A stretch of 64,000 nt of DNA from Buchnera aphidicola (Cinara cf. splendens/pseudotsugae 3390) (lineage in GTDB: Bacteria > Pseudomonadota > Gammaproteobacteria > Enterobacterales > Enterobacteriaceae), in NCBI RefSeq assembly GCF_900698845.1, contig NZ_LR217692.1, positions 372,001-436,000 on the forward strand, read 5' to 3'. Below are positions 12,810 to 23,461 of the stretch, one piece after another. How positions within the stretch are numbered: position 1 is the first letter of the stretch; every line of letters begins with the position of its first letter. Under the pieces are notes generated by a model. The model was not told the origin of the DNA, ran no database searches, and saw nothing but the letters and a program-made list of their open reading frames with translations. Made by a program: the position numbers and the translations under genes.

Positions 12810-13202
12810 TTAAACTCTACGTTTTTTAGAGGGTCGACATCCATTATGAGGAATAGGAGTAACATCTGTAATATTAGTAATTCGAAAACCTGAAGCATTT
12901 AAAGCTCGAATTGTAGATTCACGACCAGGACCAGGCCCTTTAACCATAATTTCTAAATTTTTTATTCCATAGTCTTTAACTCGATCAGCGCATTTTTCCG
13001 CTGCTACTTGGGCAGCAAAAGGAGTAGATTTTCTTGAACCACGAAAACCAGAACCTCCAGAAGTAGCCCATCCTAAAGTATTTCCTTGACGATCAGTAAT
13101 AGTAACAATTGTATTATTAAACGATGCATGAATATGCGCAATACCATCCAAAACTTGTTTTTTTATATGTTTTTTAGGAATCTTTACTATTTTTTTTGAC
13201 AT
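12810..13202 (-). CDS. rpsK: Ribosomal protein S11
   Basis: Small-subunit platform protein. The core [20 protein letters not shown] and the C-terminal [18 protein letters not shown] are typical. 130 aa, against 129 in E. coli. The ATG at 13202 ([12 protein letters not shown]) is taken as start; a TTG two codons upstream is possible but not conserved. Second gene of the alpha operon. Confidence 0.98.
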   Translation of the reverse strand: MSKKIVKIPKKHIKKQVLDGIAHIHASFNNTIVTITDRQGNTLGWATSGGSGFRGSRKSTPFAAQVAAEKCADRVKDYGIKNLEIMVKGPGPGRESTIRALNASGFRITNITDVTPIPHNGCRPSKKRRV

Positions 13203-13221
13203 AATCAATTATTTTCCCAAA

Positions 13222-13581
13222 TTATCTACTTTTTATTAACTTTCTAGGACCTTTACACGTACGAGCATTTGTTTTTGTTCTTTGTCCACGTACTGGTAGG
13301 TGTTTACGATGACGTACTCCTCTATAACAACCAATATCCATTAATCTTTTTATATTAACAGTTCTTTCTCTACGCAAATCTCCTTCAATCACGAGAGTAG
13401 ATATAAGTTTACGCAGTTTATCAATTTGTTGTTCACTTAATGTGTTAATTTTAATGTCATATCTAAGATTCACAGCATTACAAATTTTTTTAGACAATGA
13501 TAAACCAATTCCATAAATTCCAGTTAAAGCTATTAATACATGCTTATGATCAGGAATATTAATTCCAGCAATTCTTGTCAC
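13222..13581 (-). CDS. rpsM: Ribosomal protein S13
   Basis: Head protein of the small subunit. Starts [20 protein letters not shown], has the helix-hairpin [12 protein letters not shown] and ends with the basic [19 protein letters not shown] tail. 119 aa, against 118 in E. coli. First gene of the alpha operon; the 110-bp gap to rpmJ is large enough for a promoter or the S4-type leader pseudoknot, though I could not identify one. Confidence 0.97.
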   Translation of the reverse strand: MTRIAGINIPDHKHVLIALTGIYGIGLSLSKKICNAVNLRYDIKINTLSEQQIDKLRKLISTLVIEGDLRRERTVNIKRLMDIGCYRGVRHRKHLPVRGQRTKTNARTCKGPRKLIKSR

Positions 13582-13695
13582 AAAAGTATCCTCTCGATGT
13601 ATAATAGATCGTGTATCTTATGCATAACTATAAAAAATAGCATTTACTAAATTATTAAAAATATTATTTTTACAAAAAAGAAATATATATAAATT

Positions 13696-13812
13696 CTACC
13701 CTTGTCTTTGCTTATGTTTAGGGTCATTCTTACACACAACGCGAATTACATTTTTTCGACGAATAATTTTACAACTACGACACAATTTTTTCACTGATGC
13801 ACGAACTTTCAT
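13696..13812 (-). CDS. rpmJ: Ribosomal protein L36
   Basis: A 38-codon gene between secY and rpsM, its E. coli position. The product begins [15 protein letters not shown] and ends [11 protein letters not shown], nearly the same as the E. coli zinc-ribbon form. Zinc ligands are present as CRSC, a later Cys and the His in PKHKQ. Start ATG is at 13812 and stop TAG at 13696-13698. Confidence 0.96.
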   Translation of the reverse strand: MKVRASVKKLCRSCKIIRRKNVIRVVCKNDPKHKQRQG

Positions 13813-13847
13813 TGATACTCCAAAATAAACATTATACTGATATTATT

Positions 13848-15143
13848 TTAATTTTTTAAATATAAACTTGCTTTTTTTAATATTTTTTTATATCGAGTAG
13901 ACATCATTAGTGTTTGTATTTGTATAATAAATTCCATAAGTACTACTACTACAATTAATAAAGAAGTACCTCCGAAATAAAAAGGAACTTTTAAACAATA
14001 ATGCATAATATCTGGTATTAAACATATAAATACAGTATATATAGAACCAATTGTTGTTAACTTTAAAACAATTTTTTTAATGTATTGTTCAGTCTGTAAT
14101 CCAGGTCTAATTCCAGGAATAAAAGCACCTGATTTTTTTAAATTAATAGCAGTATCTTTAGAATTAAACATTACACTAGTATAAAAAAAACAAAAAAATA
14201 TTATTAATACAACATTTGTAAACACAAAAATACTATGATTAAATTTAAAAAAATCAAAAAATTTTATTAGAAATATTTTATCGTGAAAAACATGACGACA
14301 ATATGTTACAATAATAGATGGAAAAAGAAGCAAACTAGATGAAAAAATAACGGGTACTACACCGGCCATATTAACTTTTAAAGGTAAATAGCTGTGATGT
14401 GATGAATGCATATTACTACCTTGATGACGACGAGCATAGCATACGATAATGTTACGTTGACTTTTTTCAAAAAATACTACTATAAAGATCACAAATAACA
14501 TAACTAACAATATCAAAAAAAAATATAAATTATTAAAGTCATAAATATGCATTACAGAAAACGTTTTTTTTATAGAAACGGGTAAAGAAGATATTATTCC
14601 AAAAAAAATTATTAAAGAAATACCATTACCTATTCCTTTATCTGTAATAAATTCTCCTAACCACATCAAAAAAATAGTTCCTGTTATCATACTAATAATT
14701 GAAATTATATAAAAATAAAAATCTGTAAATACAAAAATATTTTTCATTCCAGGAATAAACGGTAGTCCAATCACGACACTAATTGATTGAATTACAGATA
14801 AAAATAATGTTAAATATTTAGTATATTGGTTAATTTTTTTTGTTCCTTCTTCTCCTTCTTTTTTTAAATTACGTAAATGCGAGCAAATCAATGTTAATAA
14901 CTGCATTATAATAGAAGAAGAAATATATGGCATTACACCTAGTGTGAATATTGAAACACGATTTAAAGATCCTCCAGAAAACATATTAAACATTGTAAAT
15001 AAAGAACTATTTTTATGAATAAAAAATTGTTCCACAACCTTCATATTAATACCAGGAATAGGTATAAAAGAACCAATACGAAATATCAAAATAGCGATAA
15101 ATACCAAAAACATTCTTTTTTTTAAATTATATAATATAGACAT
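13848..15143 (-). CDS. secY: SecY preprotein translocase subunit
   Basis: Core of the inner-membrane Sec channel. 431 aa (E. coli 443) with about ten hydrophobic segments. Family landmarks are FIPIPGINM near residue 30, FNMFSGGSLNRVSIF (plug region), GVMPYISSSIIMQLL, GIGNGISLIIFFGI and FIPGIRPGLQTEQYI. The loop GSNMHSSHHSYLPLKVNMAGV corresponds to the cytosolic loop used by the ribosome and SecA. End of the spc operon, after rplO. Confidence 0.97.
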   Translation of the reverse strand: MSILYNLKKRMFLVFIAILIFRIGSFIPIPGINMKVVEQFFIHKNSSLFTMFNMFSGGSLNRVSIFTLGVMPYISSSIIMQLLTLICSHLRNLKKEGEEGTKKINQYTKYLTLFLSVIQSISVVIGLPFIPGMKNIFVFTDFYFYIISIISMITGTIFLMWLGEFITDKGIGNGISLIIFFGIISSLPVSIKKTFSVMHIYDFNNLYFFLILLVMLFVIFIVVFFEKSQRNIIVCYARRHQGSNMHSSHHSYLPLKVNMAGVVPVIFSSSLLLFPSIIVTYCRHVFHDKIFLIKFFDFFKFNHSIFVFTNVVLIIFFCFFYTSVMFNSKDTAINLKKSGAFIPGIRPGLQTEQYIKKIVLKLTTIGSIYTVFICLIPDIMHYCLKVPFYFGGTSLLIVVVVLMEFIIQIQTLMMSTRYKKILKKASLYLKN

Positions 15144-15187
15144 AATATATTTTCTGTTAGTAGTAAAATTATTTAAATAAAAAACAT

Positions 15188-15625
15188 TTAATTTGTAATC
15201 ATTCCTCCAATTGATTCAATATATGACCGTACTCCTTTAGTAACAGATAATCCAGAAATTACTATTGGTTTTTCTATCATCCCCATCTTGATAATTTTGA
15301 CATATCTAATATTTCTTTTAATTAAATTTGTTTTTTTTAAAACAGACATGTTTATTATCTTAAAATGAGAAATTCTATTCAATTCAAATAATCTGATTTC
15401 ATCTATAAAAATTTTTTTTCTAGATGTAAAACCAAATTTAGGAATTCTTCTATATAAAGGTGTTTGTCCTCCTTCAAAACTTTTTCTAACCTTTCCTCCC
15501 GATCTAGATTTTTGACCTTTATGTCCTCTTCCACCCGTTTTTCCTAGACCCGAACCAATTCCTCTACATATACGTTTTCTTTTTTTTTTTATATATATAG
15601 AGTTCGACAATACATTTAGATACAT
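15188..15625 (-). CDS. rplO: Ribosomal protein L15
   Basis: 145 aa, against 144 in E. coli. The N-terminal basic-glycine segment ([20 protein letters not shown]) and [15 protein letters not shown] are diagnostic. The start overlaps the 3' end of rpmD by 10 bp, implying coupled translation. The N-terminus MYLNVLSNS matches MRLNTLSPA of E. coli. Confidence 0.97.
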   Translation of the reverse strand: MYLNVLSNSIYIKKKRKRICRGIGSGLGKTGGRGHKGQKSRSGGKVRKSFEGGQTPLYRRIPKFGFTSRKKIFIDEIRLFELNRISHFKIINMSVLKKTNLIKRNIRYVKIIKMGMIEKPIVISGLSVTKGVRSYIESIGGMITN

Positions 15626-15810
15626 AATTTTTCCTCGTTATTGACAGACACCATATAAGAAACTTTTTTAATCATACCACGAATAGATGGAGTATCTTCT
15701 CGTTGTACAGTATCACCAATATGACGTAAGCCTAATCCTTTAATTGTAGCTATGTGTTTAGGTAAACGACCAATTTTACTTTTTACTTGAGTAATAAAAA
15801 TTTTTTTCAT
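15616..15810 (-). CDS. rpmD: Ribosomal protein L30
   Basis: 64 aa (E. coli 59). Residues [21 protein letters not shown] and the [19 protein letters not shown] region align with E. coli L30. A short C-terminal extension runs into rplO. Spc operon order rpsE-rpmD-rplO is retained. Confidence 0.96.
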   Translation of the reverse strand: MKKIFITQVKSKIGRLPKHIATIKGLGLRHIGDTVQREDTPSIRGMIKKVSYMVSVNNEEKLCI

Positions 15811-15833
15811 AAATAAAAATACACCATTTTATT

Positions 15834-16328
15834 TTAAATATTAATAGTAGATTTACTAAGTTTTTGCGCTATCATTTCTGGTGATCTAATTTTTTTTAAA
15901 CCATCAATAGTAGCTCTAACTACATTAATAGGATTAGTAGATCCATATATTTTAGCTAAAATATTCTGAATTCCTACTACTTCTAATACAGACCTCATAG
16001 CACCACCAGCAATAATTCCAGTACCATCTGATGCAGGTTTCATAAATATCTTAGATCCTGTATGAGAACCATATACTGAATGTTGTATAGTATTTCGATG
16101 TAATGGAATCATAATCATATTTTTTCTCGCTCTTTCCATAGATTTTTGAATAGCTGAAGGAACTTCACGAGCTTTTCCATAACCAAAACCTACCTTTCCT
16201 TTACCATTACCCACTACTGTCAACGCGGTAAATGAAAAAATTCTTCCTCCCTTCACTGTTTTAGATACACGATTTACTATAATTAATTTTTCCTGTAAAT
16301 CTAAAGATAATTTTTTATCAAAATTCAT
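15834..16328 (-). CDS. rpsE: Ribosomal protein S5
   Basis: Small-subunit accuracy protein, 164 aa (E. coli 167). Contains [19 protein letters not shown] (double-stranded RNA-binding fold) and [19 protein letters not shown]. Start: AAAGGA ends about 9 nt before the ATG at 16328, but only 2 nt before the ATG at 16337, so 16328 is preferred although both are in frame. Confidence 0.96.
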   Translation of the reverse strand: MNFDKKLSLDLQEKLIIVNRVSKTVKGGRIFSFTALTVVGNGKGKVGFGYGKAREVPSAIQKSMERARKNMIMIPLHRNTIQHSVYGSHTGSKIFMKPASDGTGIIAGGAMRSVLEVVGIQNILAKIYGSTNPINVVRATIDGLKKIRSPEMIAQKLSKSTINI

Positions 16329-16347
16329 ATATGTCATCCTTTTCTAT

Positions 16348-16716
16348 TTAAAAAACCAAACCGGATATACGAGCAGATTCCGCTAATTCTTTAACTCGAC
16401 CATGATATTTAAAACCAGAACGATCAAAAAAAACAATTTTTATTCCTTTTTGTAATGCTCGTTCAGCAATTAATTGTCCAATTATTTTAGCAGAATGTTT
16501 ATTACCAGTATAGGTATGGTTAATGTTTAGTTTTTTAAACTCTACAGTAGAAGCACACGTAGAAACGATAGATTTTTTAGAAACTATAATTTGTGCATAT
16601 ATATGTTTAGACGTGCGATGTACTACTAAACGAAATAGTTGATTAGAATATTTATTTTTACGTATTTTAGTGCATCGACGAATTCGTGAATATTTTTTAT
16701 TAATTTTTCCTTTCAT
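16348..16716 (-). CDS. rplR: Ribosomal protein L18
   Basis: 5S rRNA-binding protein. MKGKINKKYSRIRRCTKIR start, LVVHRTSKHIYAQII and the conserved end FDRSGFKYHGRVKELAESAR. 122 aa, against 117 in E. coli. The ATG at 16716 lies 1 bp past the rplF stop, with AAGGAGG inside the rplF 3' end. The longer frame reaching back to 16797 is only the overlap with rplF in another frame. Confidence 0.96.
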   Translation of the reverse strand: MKGKINKKYSRIRRCTKIRKNKYSNQLFRLVVHRTSKHIYAQIIVSKKSIVSTCASTVEFKKLNINHTYTGNKHSAKIIGQLIAERALQKGIKIVFFDRSGFKYHGRVKELAESARISGLVF

Positions 16717-16717
16717 G

Positions 16718-17257
16718 CTACTTTTTTTTAGCCTCCTTAATACGTATAATTTCATGCAAATAACGAATACCTTTTCCTTTATAAGGTTCAGGAACACGAT
16801 ACAATCGTATATTTGCTGCTACTTGTCCAACTAACTGTTTATCTATACTCTTTAAAACAATCTCATTTTGAGAAATGATTGAAACTGTTACTATTTGTGG
16901 AATTTTATAAATTACTGGATGCGAAAAACCTAAATATAATTTTAAAATATTTTCATTTTCTAGTATAACACGATACCCAACACCAAATAAATTTAATTGT
17001 TTTATAAAACCTTCCGTAACACCTAAAATCATAGAATGAACTAAAGAACGACAAGTACCAGCTTGCATCCAACCATATGATTTAGATAAATGATTATGTG
17101 AAAAAAACAAAGAACCATCTTTTTTAAGAATTTTTACACATACATGTATTATGCGCGTCAATGAACCTAAAGGTCCATTTACTGTAATTTTATAGTTAGA
17201 TAAATCAACGGCTACATTATTTGGAATAATAATAGATGATTTTGCAACACGAGACAT
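16718..17257 (-). CDS. rplF: Ribosomal protein L6
   Basis: Two-domain 23S-binding protein near the factor-binding site. 179 aa (E. coli 177). MSRVAKSSIIIP start; VNGPLGSLTR and the C-terminal signature PEPYKGKGIRYL are present. Spc operon, directly followed by rplR. Confidence 0.97.
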   Translation of the reverse strand: MSRVAKSSIIIPNNVAVDLSNYKITVNGPLGSLTRIIHVCVKILKKDGSLFFSHNHLSKSYGWMQAGTCRSLVHSMILGVTEGFIKQLNLFGVGYRVILENENILKLYLGFSHPVIYKIPQIVTVSIISQNEIVLKSIDKQLVGQVAANIRLYRVPEPYKGKGIRYLHEIIRIKEAKKK

Positions 17258-17291
17258 TTTTATATTCCTCTATTTAAAAATATTGATAAAT

Positions 17292-17684
17292 TTAACTTAC
17301 ATAACATATAATTTCTCCACCTAATCCTTTTTTTCGTGCAATTTTATTAGTCATCATTCCTCTAGAAGTAGAAAGAACAGCGATACCTAAATTATTCATT
17401 ACAACAGGTATTTTGTGTTTCGTACAGTACCGACGTAGACTTGGACGGCTAACTCTAGAAATATGTTCAATAACTGATTTTCCATTATAATATTTTAAAA
17501 AAATCTTTAATTGAGAAATATGAATATTCTGTATTTTATAATTACAAATATATCCTTCATACTTCAAAACTTTAACGATATTTTCTTTAATTTTAGAAAA
17601 AGGAACAGTTACAAAAATTTTATTAGAACGTTGACCATTACGAATAGATGTCAACATATCTGATATGGGATCTTGCATACTCAT
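17292..17684 (-). CDS. rpsH: Ribosomal protein S8
   Basis: 16S-binding protein that in E. coli also represses the spc operon. MSMQDPISDMLTSIRNGQ start, and the C-terminal signature GIAVLSTSRGMMTNKIARKK. 130 aa, matching E. coli. The three-codon upstream extension is not conserved. Confidence 0.97.
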   Translation of the reverse strand: MSMQDPISDMLTSIRNGQRSNKIFVTVPFSKIKENIVKVLKYEGYICNYKIQNIHISQLKIFLKYYNGKSVIEHISRVSRPSLRRYCTKHKIPVVMNNLGIAVLSTSRGMMTNKIARKKGLGGEIICYVS

Positions 17685-17733
17685 AAAATACACCTTATAT
17701 CATACAATTAAGTTAATTTATAATATCTAAAAG

Positions 17734-18039
17734 TTACCAACTTGCTTTTGTTAAACCTGGTATTTCTCCTCGCATAGCAGATTCACGTAATTTCATACGA
17801 CTCAATCCAAACTTACGAAGAAAAGCATGTGGACGTCCAGTTTGTCGACAACGATTACGTTGTCGTGATGGACTAGAATCTCTAGGAAGAGTTTGTAGTT
17901 TAAGCATAGCATTCCAACGATCTTTATCTAATGATAATTTTGATTTTATGATTTTTTTTAATTGAACACGCGCTGAATAATATTTAATTGCTAATTTAAC
18001 TCTTTTAATTTCTCTAAATTTCATAGATTGTTTTGCCAT
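17734..18039 (-). CDS. rpsN: Ribosomal protein S14
   Basis: 101 aa, E. coli length. [13 protein letters not shown] start, [20 protein letters not shown] core and [20 protein letters not shown] end. This is the zinc-free (C-minus) form; only one Cys lies in the core. The open frame continues upstream into rplE, but those residues have no homology; ATG at 18039 is the family start. Confidence 0.97.
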   Translation of the reverse strand: MAKQSMKFREIKRVKLAIKYYSARVQLKKIIKSKLSLDKDRWNAMLKLQTLPRDSSPSRQRNRCRQTGRPHAFLRKFGLSRMKLRESAMRGEIPGLTKASW

Positions 18040-18058
18040 TATATTTACCATTATAATT

Positions 18059-18598
18059 TTATTTTTGAAAAGGAAAATTAAATGCAGAAAGTAAACGCTC
18101 ACATTCCTGATCAGAATTAGCGTTTGTGGTAATTGTAATATCCATACCTCTAATAGAATCAATTTTCTCATAATTAATTTCAGGAAAAATAATTTGTTCA
18201 CGAATTCCTAAACTATAATTACCCGTACCATCAAACGATTTGCGTGATAAACCTCTGAAATCACGTATACGAGGTATTGCGATAGTGATTAATTTATCAA
18301 AAAAATCCCATTTTCTTGTTCCTCTTAAAGTAACTTTACATCCTATTGGATAACCTTTACGAATTTTGAAAGTTGCAATAGATTTTTTAGCAACAGTTAT
18401 AACTGGTTTTTGACCAGAAATTCTCATTAAATCATTCACAGCATGTTCTAGTACTTTTTTATCTGTTATAGATTTTCCTATACCCATATTTAAAGTAATT
18501 TTTTTAATTTGAGGAACAGCCATAACAGTAGAATAATTTAATTCCTTCATTAATGTAGGAATCACATAATTCACATAATGAAGATGTAGTCTTTTCAT
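18059..18598 (-). CDS. rplE: Ribosomal protein L5
   Basis: 5S rRNA-binding central protuberance protein. 179 aa, same as E. coli. [16 protein letters not shown], the [20 protein letters not shown] segment and the C-terminal [19 protein letters not shown] are conserved. Lies 17 bp after rplX in the spc operon. Confidence 0.98.
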   Translation of the reverse strand: MKRLHLHYVNYVIPTLMKELNYSTVMAVPQIKKITLNMGIGKSITDKKVLEHAVNDLMRISGQKPVITVAKKSIATFKIRKGYPIGCKVTLRGTRKWDFFDKLITIAIPRIRDFRGLSRKSFDGTGNYSLGIREQIIFPEINYEKIDSIRGMDITITTNANSDQECERLLSAFNFPFQK

Positions 18599-18615
18599 AC
18601 TTTAATTTCCTTATT

Positions 18616-18933
18616 TTATTTCAATAATTCTTTAGTAGATTTATATCTACGCATTTTTTTGCCATTAATCCAACAAAATTCTATTTTATCCACTTTATTA
18701 GTTTCTTTGTTAAAAATAGAAACATTAGAAATATGAATAGGCAACTCTTTTGAAATAATTCCAGCTACTTGTTGTTTTTCTGGAATTGCTTTTTGATGTT
18801 TTTTAACTAAATGAACACCTTGAACAATAACTGTTCTATTGCTATAACATATCTTTTGTACCACGCCTATTTTACCTTTATCTCTTCCTGTTAATACTAT
18901 TACTACATCATGAAAACGTATTTTTGCAGCCAT
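18616..18933 (-). CDS. rplX: Ribosomal protein L24
   Basis: Assembly-initiator protein of the large subunit with a KOW motif (VIVLTGRDKGKIGVVQKI). 105 aa (E. coli 104). The central VHLVKKHQKAIPEKQQVAGI segment is typical. Spc operon between rplN and rplE. Confidence 0.97.
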   Translation of the reverse strand: MAAKIRFHDVVIVLTGRDKGKIGVVQKICYSNRTVIVQGVHLVKKHQKAIPEKQQVAGIISKELPIHISNVSIFNKETNKVDKIEFCWINGKKMRRYKSTKELLK

Positions 18934-18948
18934 TATTTAGTGTCCTTA

Positions 18949-19320
18949 TCATAATACTTCTGGAGCTAAAGAAATAATTTTCATAAAAGATTCTGTTCTT
19001 AATTCTCTTGTTACAGGACCAAATATCCGAGTCCCAATAGGCTGCCCGGTTGTATCATTTAAAATAACACATGCGTTATTATCAAAACAAATCATTGATC
19101 CGTCTGATCTACGAATTCCTTTTTTAGTACGAACAATAACTGCTTTCATAACGTCACCTTTTTTAACCTTACTACGAGGAATTGCCTCTTTAATTGCTAC
19201 TTTAATTATATCACCAATTCTAGCATATCGTCGACGAGAACCTCCTAATACTTTTATGCACATAACTAACCGAGCACCAGAATTATCAGCTACATATAAA
19301 ATGGTTTGTACTTGAATCAT
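18949..19320 (-). CDS. rplN: Ribosomal protein L14
   Basis: 123 aa, the E. coli length. [20 protein letters not shown] start, [19 protein letters not shown] core and [12 protein letters not shown] end. First gene of the spc operon. The 126-bp gap to rpsQ is the likely site of an S10/spc boundary, though I could not identify a clear promoter. Confidence 0.98.
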   Translation of the reverse strand: MIQVQTILYVADNSGARLVMCIKVLGGSRRRYARIGDIIKVAIKEAIPRSKVKKGDVMKAVIVRTKKGIRRSDGSMICFDNNACVILNDTTGQPIGTRIFGPVTRELRTESFMKIISLAPEVL

Positions 19321-19446
19321 ATATAATCCTATATTTTTCGTGTAAAATATAAAGTTTTAACAATATAAATATTAAAATAATATAACAGAAGACATGAAAC
19401 TATCTATTCATAATTCTCATGCCTCCGTGTATAAAAATAAAAAATT

Positions 19447-19701
19447 TTAAATAAAAGATTTTTCTAAAACGCGCAAAAGAGCCCAGGATTTAGTCTTAGA
19501 AATTGGTCGGCATTCATAAATTTCAACTATATCACCAATTTTGCAAGAATCTTGTGGATCATGTACACATAATTTTGTTCTTTTTTTTATAAATTTTCCA
19601 TAAATAACATGTTTTATTTTACGATCTATATTTACAATTACAGATTTTTGCATTTTATTACTAACAACACAACCTTTCAAAATATTTTTTTTATCGCTCA
19701 T
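19447..19701 (-). CDS. rpsQ: Ribosomal protein S17
   Basis: 84 aa, as in E. coli. [19 protein letters not shown] and the signature [18 protein letters not shown] are diagnostic. Last gene of the S10 operon. Its start overlaps the rpmC stop by 4 bp (ATGA), so translation is probably coupled. Confidence 0.97.
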   Translation of the reverse strand: MSDKKNILKGCVVSNKMQKSVIVNIDRKIKHVIYGKFIKKRTKLCVHDPQDSCKIGDIVEIYECRPISKTKSWALLRVLEKSFI

Positions 19702-19895
19702 GATGTATTATTTATCCGATCTACTAAAACAGTTTTAATACGCGCAATTTCTTTTCTAATTTTTTTTATTATATGCGTTTTTTTTAGTTTTCCAGATGCT
19801 AATTGTAAACGCATATTTAATTGTTCCTTCAATAACTCTAATAATTTTTTTTTTAAATCTTGTTTACTAGTATCGTATTGTGTAATATTATGCAT
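19698..19895 (-). CDS. rpmC: Ribosomal protein L29
   Basis: Two-helix large-subunit protein near the exit tunnel, 65 aa (E. coli 63). [20 protein letters not shown] and the C-terminal [14 protein letters not shown] helix align with the family. Lies 2 bp after rplP and overlaps rpsQ. Confidence 0.95.
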   Translation of the reverse strand: MHNITQYDTSKQDLKKKLLELLKEQLNMRLQLASGKLKKTHIIKKIRKEIARIKTVLVDRINNTS

Positions 19896-19897
19896 AA

Positions 19898-20308
19898 TTA
19901 GAATACCGTTTTAGAAACAAAAATAGTTTTAATAGGTAATTTAGATGAGGCTAACTTAAATACAGAACGTGATTCTTGTTCAGAAATACCTTTAATTTCA
20001 TATAGTATTTTTCCAGGTTGAACTAAAGCAACCCAGTATTCTACATTTCCTTTACCTTTACCCATACGTACTTCTAAAGGTTTTTGTGTAATAGGTTTAT
20101 CAGGAAAAACACGAATCCACATTTTTCCTTGACGTTTAACTGATCTAGTAATTGTCTTACGAGCTGATTCAATTTGTCTGGCTGTCAGTCTACCTCTGTT
20201 AATAGCTTTTAAACCATATGTTCCAAAACTTATTTTATTATCAACCGAAAGACCTCTATTTTTTCCTTTATGCATTTTACGAAACTTAGTACGTTTTGGT
20301 TGTAACAT
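19898..20308 (-). CDS. rplP: Ribosomal protein L16
   Basis: 136 aa, as in E. coli. [20 protein letters not shown] start, [20 protein letters not shown] and the [14 protein letters not shown] signature. ATG at 20308 is used; two upstream codons are not conserved. S10 operon, between rpsC and rpmC. Confidence 0.98.
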   Translation of the reverse strand: MLQPKRTKFRKMHKGKNRGLSVDNKISFGTYGLKAINRGRLTARQIESARKTITRSVKRQGKMWIRVFPDKPITQKPLEVRMGKGKGNVEYWVALVQPGKILYEIKGISEQESRSVFKLASSKLPIKTIFVSKTVF

Positions 20309-20326
20309 ACACACATCCCCGTAATT

Positions 20327-21031
20327 TTATCTACGATATTTTCGAGAAAATTTTTTCATGAAACCAAATTTTTTTTTATCTTGCAATTTATCTAAAACCA
20401 TTCCACCTAATATTTCACCCTTAAAAATCCATACTTTCACACCTATAACTCCATATGTAGTATGTGCTTCTGATGCACTATATTCAATATTCGCCCTTAA
20501 AGTATGCAAAGGAACCCTACCCTCCCTGTACCATTCTCTTCGCGCAATTTCTACTCCACCTAAACGTCCGCTTACTTCAACTTTTATACCTTTTGCGCCT
20601 TGACGTATAGCATTTTGTACAGAACGTTTCATAGCTCTACGAAACATTATTCTTCTCTCTAGTTGAGATGCAATGTTATCAGCTACTAATTTAGCATCTA
20701 GTTCTGGTTTTCGAATTTCAGAAATATTAATTTGGGCTGGAACCGATGTTAACTTAGAAATTTGAATTCTTAATTTTTCAACATCTTCACCTTTTTTACC
20801 AATCACAATACCAGGTCTAGCTGTATAAATAGTTAATTTAATGCTTTTCGATAAACGTTCAATAATTATTTTCGAAACAGATGCAGTAATCAACTTTTTC
20901 ATTATAAATCTACGCACTTGAAAATCACTATCTATATAATTTGAAAATTCTTTTTTACTGGCAAACCAAATAGAATTCCATGATTTAATAATACCTAATC
21001 GCATACCATTAGGATGTACTTTTTGACCCAT
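20327..21031 (-). CDS. rpsC: Ribosomal protein S3
   Basis: 234 aa (E. coli 233) with a KH RNA-binding domain ([17 protein letters not shown]), then [20 protein letters not shown] and [20 protein letters not shown]. Forms part of the mRNA entry pore. The start ATG shares one base with the rplV stop, so the two genes are probably translationally coupled. Confidence 0.98.
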   Translation of the reverse strand: MGQKVHPNGMRLGIIKSWNSIWFASKKEFSNYIDSDFQVRRFIMKKLITASVSKIIIERLSKSIKLTIYTARPGIVIGKKGEDVEKLRIQISKLTSVPAQINISEIRKPELDAKLVADNIASQLERRIMFRRAMKRSVQNAIRQGAKGIKVEVSGRLGGVEIARREWYREGRVPLHTLRANIEYSASEAHTTYGVIGVKVWIFKGEILGGMVLDKLQDKKKFGFMKKFSRKYRR

Positions 21032-21384
21032 TATAATCCTCCTCCATGACTTTTTATATCAGATAAAATAATTGTTACATGACTAGTTCTTTTTAAAATT
21101 CTATCTGCTCTACCTTTTGCTCTAGGCATCATACGTTTCATACTACTGCCACTATTAACAAAAATTTGTGAAATAGTTAATATTTTTAAATCAATATTAT
21201 AATTATGTTCAGCATTAGCTAAAGCTGAATGCAGTAATTTTTTTATTAACAATGCTGATTTTTTATTTACGCTAGATAAAATTCGTAACGCCAACAATGC
21301 TTTTTTACCACGAATAACATTAGCTATTAAACGAATTTTTTGAGCAGAAGAACGAATTTGATTATATTTCGCTAATATGTTCAT
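21031..21384 (-). CDS. rplV: Ribosomal protein L22
   Basis: Exit-tunnel protein. [18 protein letters not shown] start region and the tunnel-loop/terminal block [20 protein letters not shown]. 117 aa, against 110 in E. coli; seven extra residues (ending SHGGGL) follow the usual C-terminus because the normal stop position is read through to the rpsC start. Confidence 0.97.
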   Translation of the reverse strand: MNILAKYNQIRSSAQKIRLIANVIRGKKALLALRILSSVNKKSALLIKKLLHSALANAEHNYNIDLKILTISQIFVNSGSSMKRMMPRAKGRADRILKRTSHVTIILSDIKSHGGGL

Positions 21385-21401
21385 TTTTTTTTCTTTATTA
21401 T

Positions 21402-21686
21402 TTATTTTAAGGTTTTTTTAATTTTTTTGTCTGCAATATGTCCTCTATAAGTTCTAGTCATAGAAAATTCTCCTAACTTATGACCAACCATTTCTTCCGT
21501 AATAAATACTGGAATATGCTGACGACCATTATGAACAGATATAGTTAAACCAATCATATTAGGAAAAATAGTAGAACGTCTAGACCAGGTACGAACTGGT
21601 TTTTTTTTTTTTTCTTTTAAAGACTTCTGAATTTTTTTTAATAAATGACCATCAATAAAAGGACCTTTCCGGAGAGAACGAGGCAT
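21402..21686 (-). CDS. rpsS: Ribosomal protein S19
   Basis: 94 aa (E. coli 92). [20 protein letters not shown] start and the signature [20 protein letters not shown]. The gene contains a run of 14 A on the coding strand (21600-21613), read in frame as Glu plus four Lys, which is a predicted slippage hot spot inside an essential gene. Start set at 21686. Confidence 0.97.
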   Translation of the reverse strand: MPRSLRKGPFIDGHLLKKIQKSLKEKKKKPVRTWSRRSTIFPNMIGLTISVHNGRQHIPVFITEEMVGHKLGEFSMTRTYRGHIADKKIKKTLK

Positions 21687-21703
21687 ATACAATTATCCTA
21701 TAG

Positions 21704-22525
21704 TTATTTTTTTCTATGGCGTATAATAAATGATTCAGTTCGTTTATTTTTACGAGTTTTTTTACCTTTCGTATTTACACCCCATGGACTAACCGGGTGT
21801 TTACCGAAATTCCTTCCTTCACCACCACCATGTGGATGATCAATAGGATTCATAGCTGTACCGCGTACTGTAGGTCGAACACCTCGACGACGAGTAGCTC
21901 CAGCTTTACCTAACATACGTAACATATGTTCTGAATTACCTACTTCACCTATTGTAGCTCGACATTCTATATGTATTTTCCTTAATTCTCCTGAACGTAA
22001 TCGAACAACAGCATACGTATCGTCTTTAGAAATTAATTGCGCATAACTACCAGCAGATCTTGCTATTTGCCCTCCTTTACCTATTTTTACTTCAATATTA
22101 TGCATTACCGTTCCTATAGGAATATTTTTAATAGGTAAAGAGTTTCCAGTTTTAATTGATACTGAAGAACCTGATTCAATTACATCACCTATTTGAATAC
22201 CTTTAGGTTCTAAAATATAATATCTACTACCATCTTTATATAATATAAGTGCAATATTAGACGATCGGTTTGGATCATATTCAATCCTTTGAACAACTGC
22301 TTTAATATTATCTTTGCATCGTTTGAAATCAATACAACGATACAATCTTTTATGTCCTCCACCTATATGTCTAGTAGTAATACGACCGTAATTATTTCTT
22401 CCTCCAGTTTTAACTTTAGTCTGTAAAAGAGGTGCGTACGGTTTTCCCTTATACAAACCAGGATTATTTACTTTAATTACATGACGCCTACCAGGAGATG
22501 TTGGCTTACATTTTATAATTGTCAC
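21704..22525 (-). CDS. rplB: Ribosomal protein L2
   Basis: Peptidyl-transferase-centre protein, 273 aa, same as E. coli. [15 protein letters not shown] start, the central [18 protein letters not shown], and the C-terminal [20 protein letters not shown] containing the functionally important His. Strongly conserved. Confidence 0.98.
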   Translation of the reverse strand: MTIIKCKPTSPGRRHVIKVNNPGLYKGKPYAPLLQTKVKTGGRNNYGRITTRHIGGGHKRLYRCIDFKRCKDNIKAVVQRIEYDPNRSSNIALILYKDGSRYYILEPKGIQIGDVIESGSSVSIKTGNSLPIKNIPIGTVMHNIEVKIGKGGQIARSAGSYAQLISKDDTYAVVRLRSGELRKIHIECRATIGEVGNSEHMLRMLGKAGATRRRGVRPTVRGTAMNPIDHPHGGGEGRNFGKHPVSPWGVNTKGKKTRKNKRTESFIIRHRKK

Positions 22526-22543
22526 ATAAACTCCTTATCATAT

Positions 22544-22846
22544 TCATTTAGAATGTCCTAAAAATTCTAAGTTTTGACCGGATTGTAAAATTACATAAGC
22601 TTTCTTCCAATCCATGCGCTTACATATTTTATTTTTTTGACGTTTTGTCTTTCCTTTAATAATTAAGGTATTTATTTTATATACTCGAACCTGAAAAATT
22701 TTTTCAATAGCTAATTTAATTTCTAATTTAGTAACATTTTTTTTTACTTTAACTACTACAGTATTATGTTGTTGCATAGAATTGGATGTTTTTTCAGAAA
22801 CATGCGGAGATAATAGTACTTTTAATAATTTTTCTGTAAGTATCAT
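22544..22846 (-). CDS. rplW: Ribosomal protein L23
   Basis: 100 aa, E. coli length. Docking site for trigger factor and SRP at the tunnel exit. [18 protein letters not shown] start and the [18 protein letters not shown] end. Start overlaps the rplD stop by 4 bp (ATGA). Confidence 0.97.
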   Translation of the reverse strand: MILTEKLLKVLLSPHVSEKTSNSMQQHNTVVVKVKKNVTKLEIKLAIEKIFQVRVYKINTLIIKGKTKRQKNKICKRMDWKKAYVILQSGQNLEFLGHSK

Positions 22847-23448
22847 TGAAACATATCCTCAATTTTTTTAATCGCTGATACTGTAATTAATACGGTATCA
22901 TATGATATCAAACTAACAGGATTAATGGCGTTAACACTTAAAACACATACATAATACAAGTTTCTAGCAGCATAAGACAAATTTTGATTAATCGGATCCG
23001 CAATAATCAAAACACGTTTGAAATTCATAGATTGTAATTTTTTAAACAAAATTTTTGTTTTAGGAGATTCTAAAAAAAAATCCGCAAATAAAAATAAACG
23101 ATTTTGTCTAATCAATTCTGAAAAAATACTTTTCAAAGCACCTTGATACATTTTTTTATTTATTTTCAAAATATACTTTTTAGGTTTAGCCGCAAAAGTT
23201 ACACCACCTGATCTCCAAATAGGACTTCTTAAAGATCCTGCTCGTGCTTTACCTGTACCTTTCTGTCTCCATGGTTTTTTACCTGAACCAGATACTTCTG
23301 AACGACTTTTTTGAGCTTTACTTCCTTGTCTTTTACGAGCTAAATAGGTAACTACGATTTGATGAACGAGAGGCTCATTAAACGATACATTAAAAATCTT
23401 CTCAGATAATACATGTATTTTATTAGTATCCTGTAATATCAATTCCAT
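22843..23448 (-). CDS. rplD: Ribosomal protein L4
   Basis: 201 aa, E. coli length. In E. coli L4 also represses its own S10 operon. [20 protein letters not shown] and [19 protein letters not shown] form the tunnel loop. Start at 23448 ([11 protein letters not shown]); the frame extending three codons further is not conserved. Confidence 0.97.
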   Translation of the reverse strand: MELILQDTNKIHVLSEKIFNVSFNEPLVHQIVVTYLARKRQGSKAQKSRSEVSGSGKKPWRQKGTGKARAGSLRSPIWRSGGVTFAAKPKKYILKINKKMYQGALKSIFSELIRQNRLFLFADFFLESPKTKILFKKLQSMNFKRVLIIADPINQNLSYAARNLYYVCVLSVNAINPVSLISYDTVLITVSAIKKIEDMFQ

Positions 23449-23461
23449 ACTCCACACTCCT